Position numbers and translations under genes: made by a program
Notes under the pieces: generated by a model
The model's input: the letters and a program-made list of their open reading frames with translations, nothing else
What the model was told of the DNA's origin: nothing
Databases searched by the model: none
From: an uncultured Clostridia bacterium
Lineage (GTDB): Bacteria; Bacillota; Clostridia; Christensenellales; UBA1242
Length of the DNA: 6,373 nt
Reading direction: 5' to 3'
Assembly (NCBI GenBank): GCA_946612575.1
Contig: CAMOEU010000045.1
Span: 1 to 6,373 of the forward strand
In this document: one piece after another, positions 5,394 to 6,373 of the stretch
How the letters are laid out: every line of letters begins with the position of its first letter
Numbering within the stretch: the first letter of the stretch is position 1

Positions 5394-6373
5394 ATGGCTA
5401 AAAAACCTAAAAAGAATGATGATGTGTTGGAAAACATTTCTCTCAATAATTTAACTTCGGAAAATGATGCAACAAATGAAGATCTTGAATCGGTTTTAAA
5501 CAACTTAGACGACACTGTATCTTCGGACAATAATACAGAAGCCGAAACTTTGGCTTACATTCATAAAGAAGGAGATGAGCTCTCTATTGATGCAAAACCT
5601 TATATTGTTGAGGAAGGGAAAGAACCTACTTCCGATTATGAGCTTGTCAACAACGAACAGGAAAACAATCCAAGCAAATTTAAAGAAGCTGTGGATTTGT
5701 ATAACAGTTATCTTGAGACTCTTGAACAGTCTAAAGAAATGAACAAATTTGAACAAAGTTTAGGCAACACAGAAAAGTCCATGTTAGCCGCTGCTTTGGA
5801 AGATGTAAATAATCTTGCTACTATCATGCCTAAAATGCCACTAATAGAATTGCAAGACTATGTTTCTGTTTCAGGCTCTGAAAGACTTTCTTTGTTGCAT
5901 TTGCTTAAACAAAGAGCAATTCTTATTGGGCATGCAGAGAATGTTGATATCAATGTCCTTCACGATTTTGAAGAACAAGAAAATCCTCTTTATACAAAAG
6001 AAGATATCAGCCACGACTATGTTAAACCTTCCGTTGATGAAATTATGAAAGACTTTAATGAAAAACAAGAAGACAACACTGTTTACGAATATAAGGAAGG
6101 AGAACTTCCTGAAGCTGATTTTGACACAGACATTGTTGATGAAAATGGAAAGCCTGTAGTTGACAATGAGCTTGTTAGCAGCAAAAAAGAAGATAGTCCT
6201 ATTACCCCAAATAATCCAGACAACAATCTTAGAAACACAAATTTATCAAGCAAAACTACTGCTGCGGCTTCATATCAATTTGCAAACAATATAGCAATTG
6301 GAGGAGGAAAAACTCTTGAATCAATTGCACAAAGTGTCTCAATTACAAATCCAAAAGTTAAGGTTTCTTATGA
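5394..6373 (+). CDS. Uncharacterised acidic, Asn-rich protein (partial, runs off right edge)
   Basis: The frame is open from ATG 5394 to the window end (326 codons) with no stop. GGAGG lies 6 bases before the ATG and a consensus promoter lies upstream, so expression is likely. I do not recognise the family. The N-terminus (MAKKPKKNDDVLENISLNNL) has a short Lys patch but no signal peptide or membrane segment. Residues about 8-95 are acidic and probably disordered. About 95-190 looks helical, including FKEAVDLYNSYLETLEQS and ERLSLLHLLKQRAILIGH. About 190-290 is again acidic and polar. From about 290 the sequence turns Ser/Thr/Ala-rich, with IAIGGGKTLESIAQ near 300-313, perhaps the start of another domain. 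Acidic residues are roughly twice as common as basic ones, and no Cys or Trp is present. It is divergent from secA and could be a cytoplasmic scaffold or the head of a much larger protein; function unknown. Confidence 0.8.
   Translation, partial: MAKKPKKNDDVLENISLNNLTSENDATNEDLESVLNNLDDTVSSDNNTEAETLAYIHKEGDELSIDAKPYIVEEGKEPTSDYELVNNEQENNPSKFKEAVDLYNSYLETLEQSKEMNKFEQSLGNTEKSMLAAALEDVNNLATIMPKMPLIELQDYVSVSGSERLSLLHLLKQRAILIGHAENVDINVLHDFEEQENPLYTKEDISHDYVKPSVDEIMKDFNEKQEDNTVYEYKEGELPEADFDTDIVDENGKPVVDNELVSSKKEDSPITPNNPDNNLRNTNLSSKTTAAASYQFANNIAIGGGKTLESIAQSVSITNPKVKVSY

Noticed and set aside
5279..6068. Minus-strand frames 5279-5530, 5505-5756 and 5871-6068, and the plus frame 5860-6048
   Set aside because: All but the upstream part of the first are shadows of the plus-strand gene from 5394, which has a consensus promoter, a strong SD and a continuous 326-codon frame. 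None of these has a comparable start signal.
6288..6320. GGGKT in the unknown protein (residues 303-307) as a nucleotide-binding P-loop
   Set aside because: The position needing Gly or Ala in the [AG]xxxxGK[ST] pattern is Ile, and the segment is not clearly preceded by a beta strand in an ATPase-like context.

Overview
The window looks like a chromosomal stretch of a low-GC, AT-rich member of the Bacillota (Firmicutes; a Clostridia- or Erysipelotrichia-type lineage, exact group not decidable here). Reasons are the rpsF-ssb-rpsR order, strong AGGAGG-type ribosome binding sites, a SecA ending in a SEC-C zinc motif, and intrinsic terminators with long U-tracts. Trp is encoded by TGG at the SecA sites checked. 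The five complete genes end in TAA or TAG, none in TGA.

Layout. Bases 1-1006 (minus) form one uninterrupted reading frame running off the left edge. Its first ~265 codons encode a multi-spanning membrane protein resembling a decayed YqhQ/DUF1385 protein. Its last 70 visible codons are the N-terminal helical domain of PrmC, the release-factor glutamine methyltransferase. An internal ATG with a strong Shine-Dalgarno (SD) sequence marks the PrmC part. Bases 1031-1064 hold a terminator. Bases 1072-2327 (minus) are the compact operon rpsF-ssb-rpsR-rpmE (S6, SSB, S18, L31). Its leader (2328-2438) contains a candidate promoter and two consecutive hairpins. Bases 2461-2487 are the secA terminator, which contains the secA stop codon. 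Bases 2482-5196 (minus) are a complete secA. Bases 5197-5393 are a divergent intergenic region. It holds a weak secA promoter candidate, a U-rich hairpin and, on the plus strand, a full-consensus sigma-A promoter whose spacer carries an 18-bp perfect palindrome. From 5394 to the right edge (plus) runs an unrecognised, acidic, Asn-rich protein lacking Cys and Trp, cut by the window end.

How the genes work together. Most of the window is translation and export housekeeping: S6 and S18 bind next to each other in the 30S platform, L31 belongs to the 50S subunit, SSB serves replication, PrmC prepares release factors, and SecA drives Sec-dependent secretion. The gene order joins two clusters usually found apart in Firmicutes (rpsF-ssb-rpsR and rpmE-yqhQ-prmC). 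The two parts most worth attention are the YqhQ-like/PrmC in-frame fusion and the palindrome-controlled unknown protein at the right. I see no CRISPR array, transposon, tRNA or rRNA, and no evidence of a new defence system.
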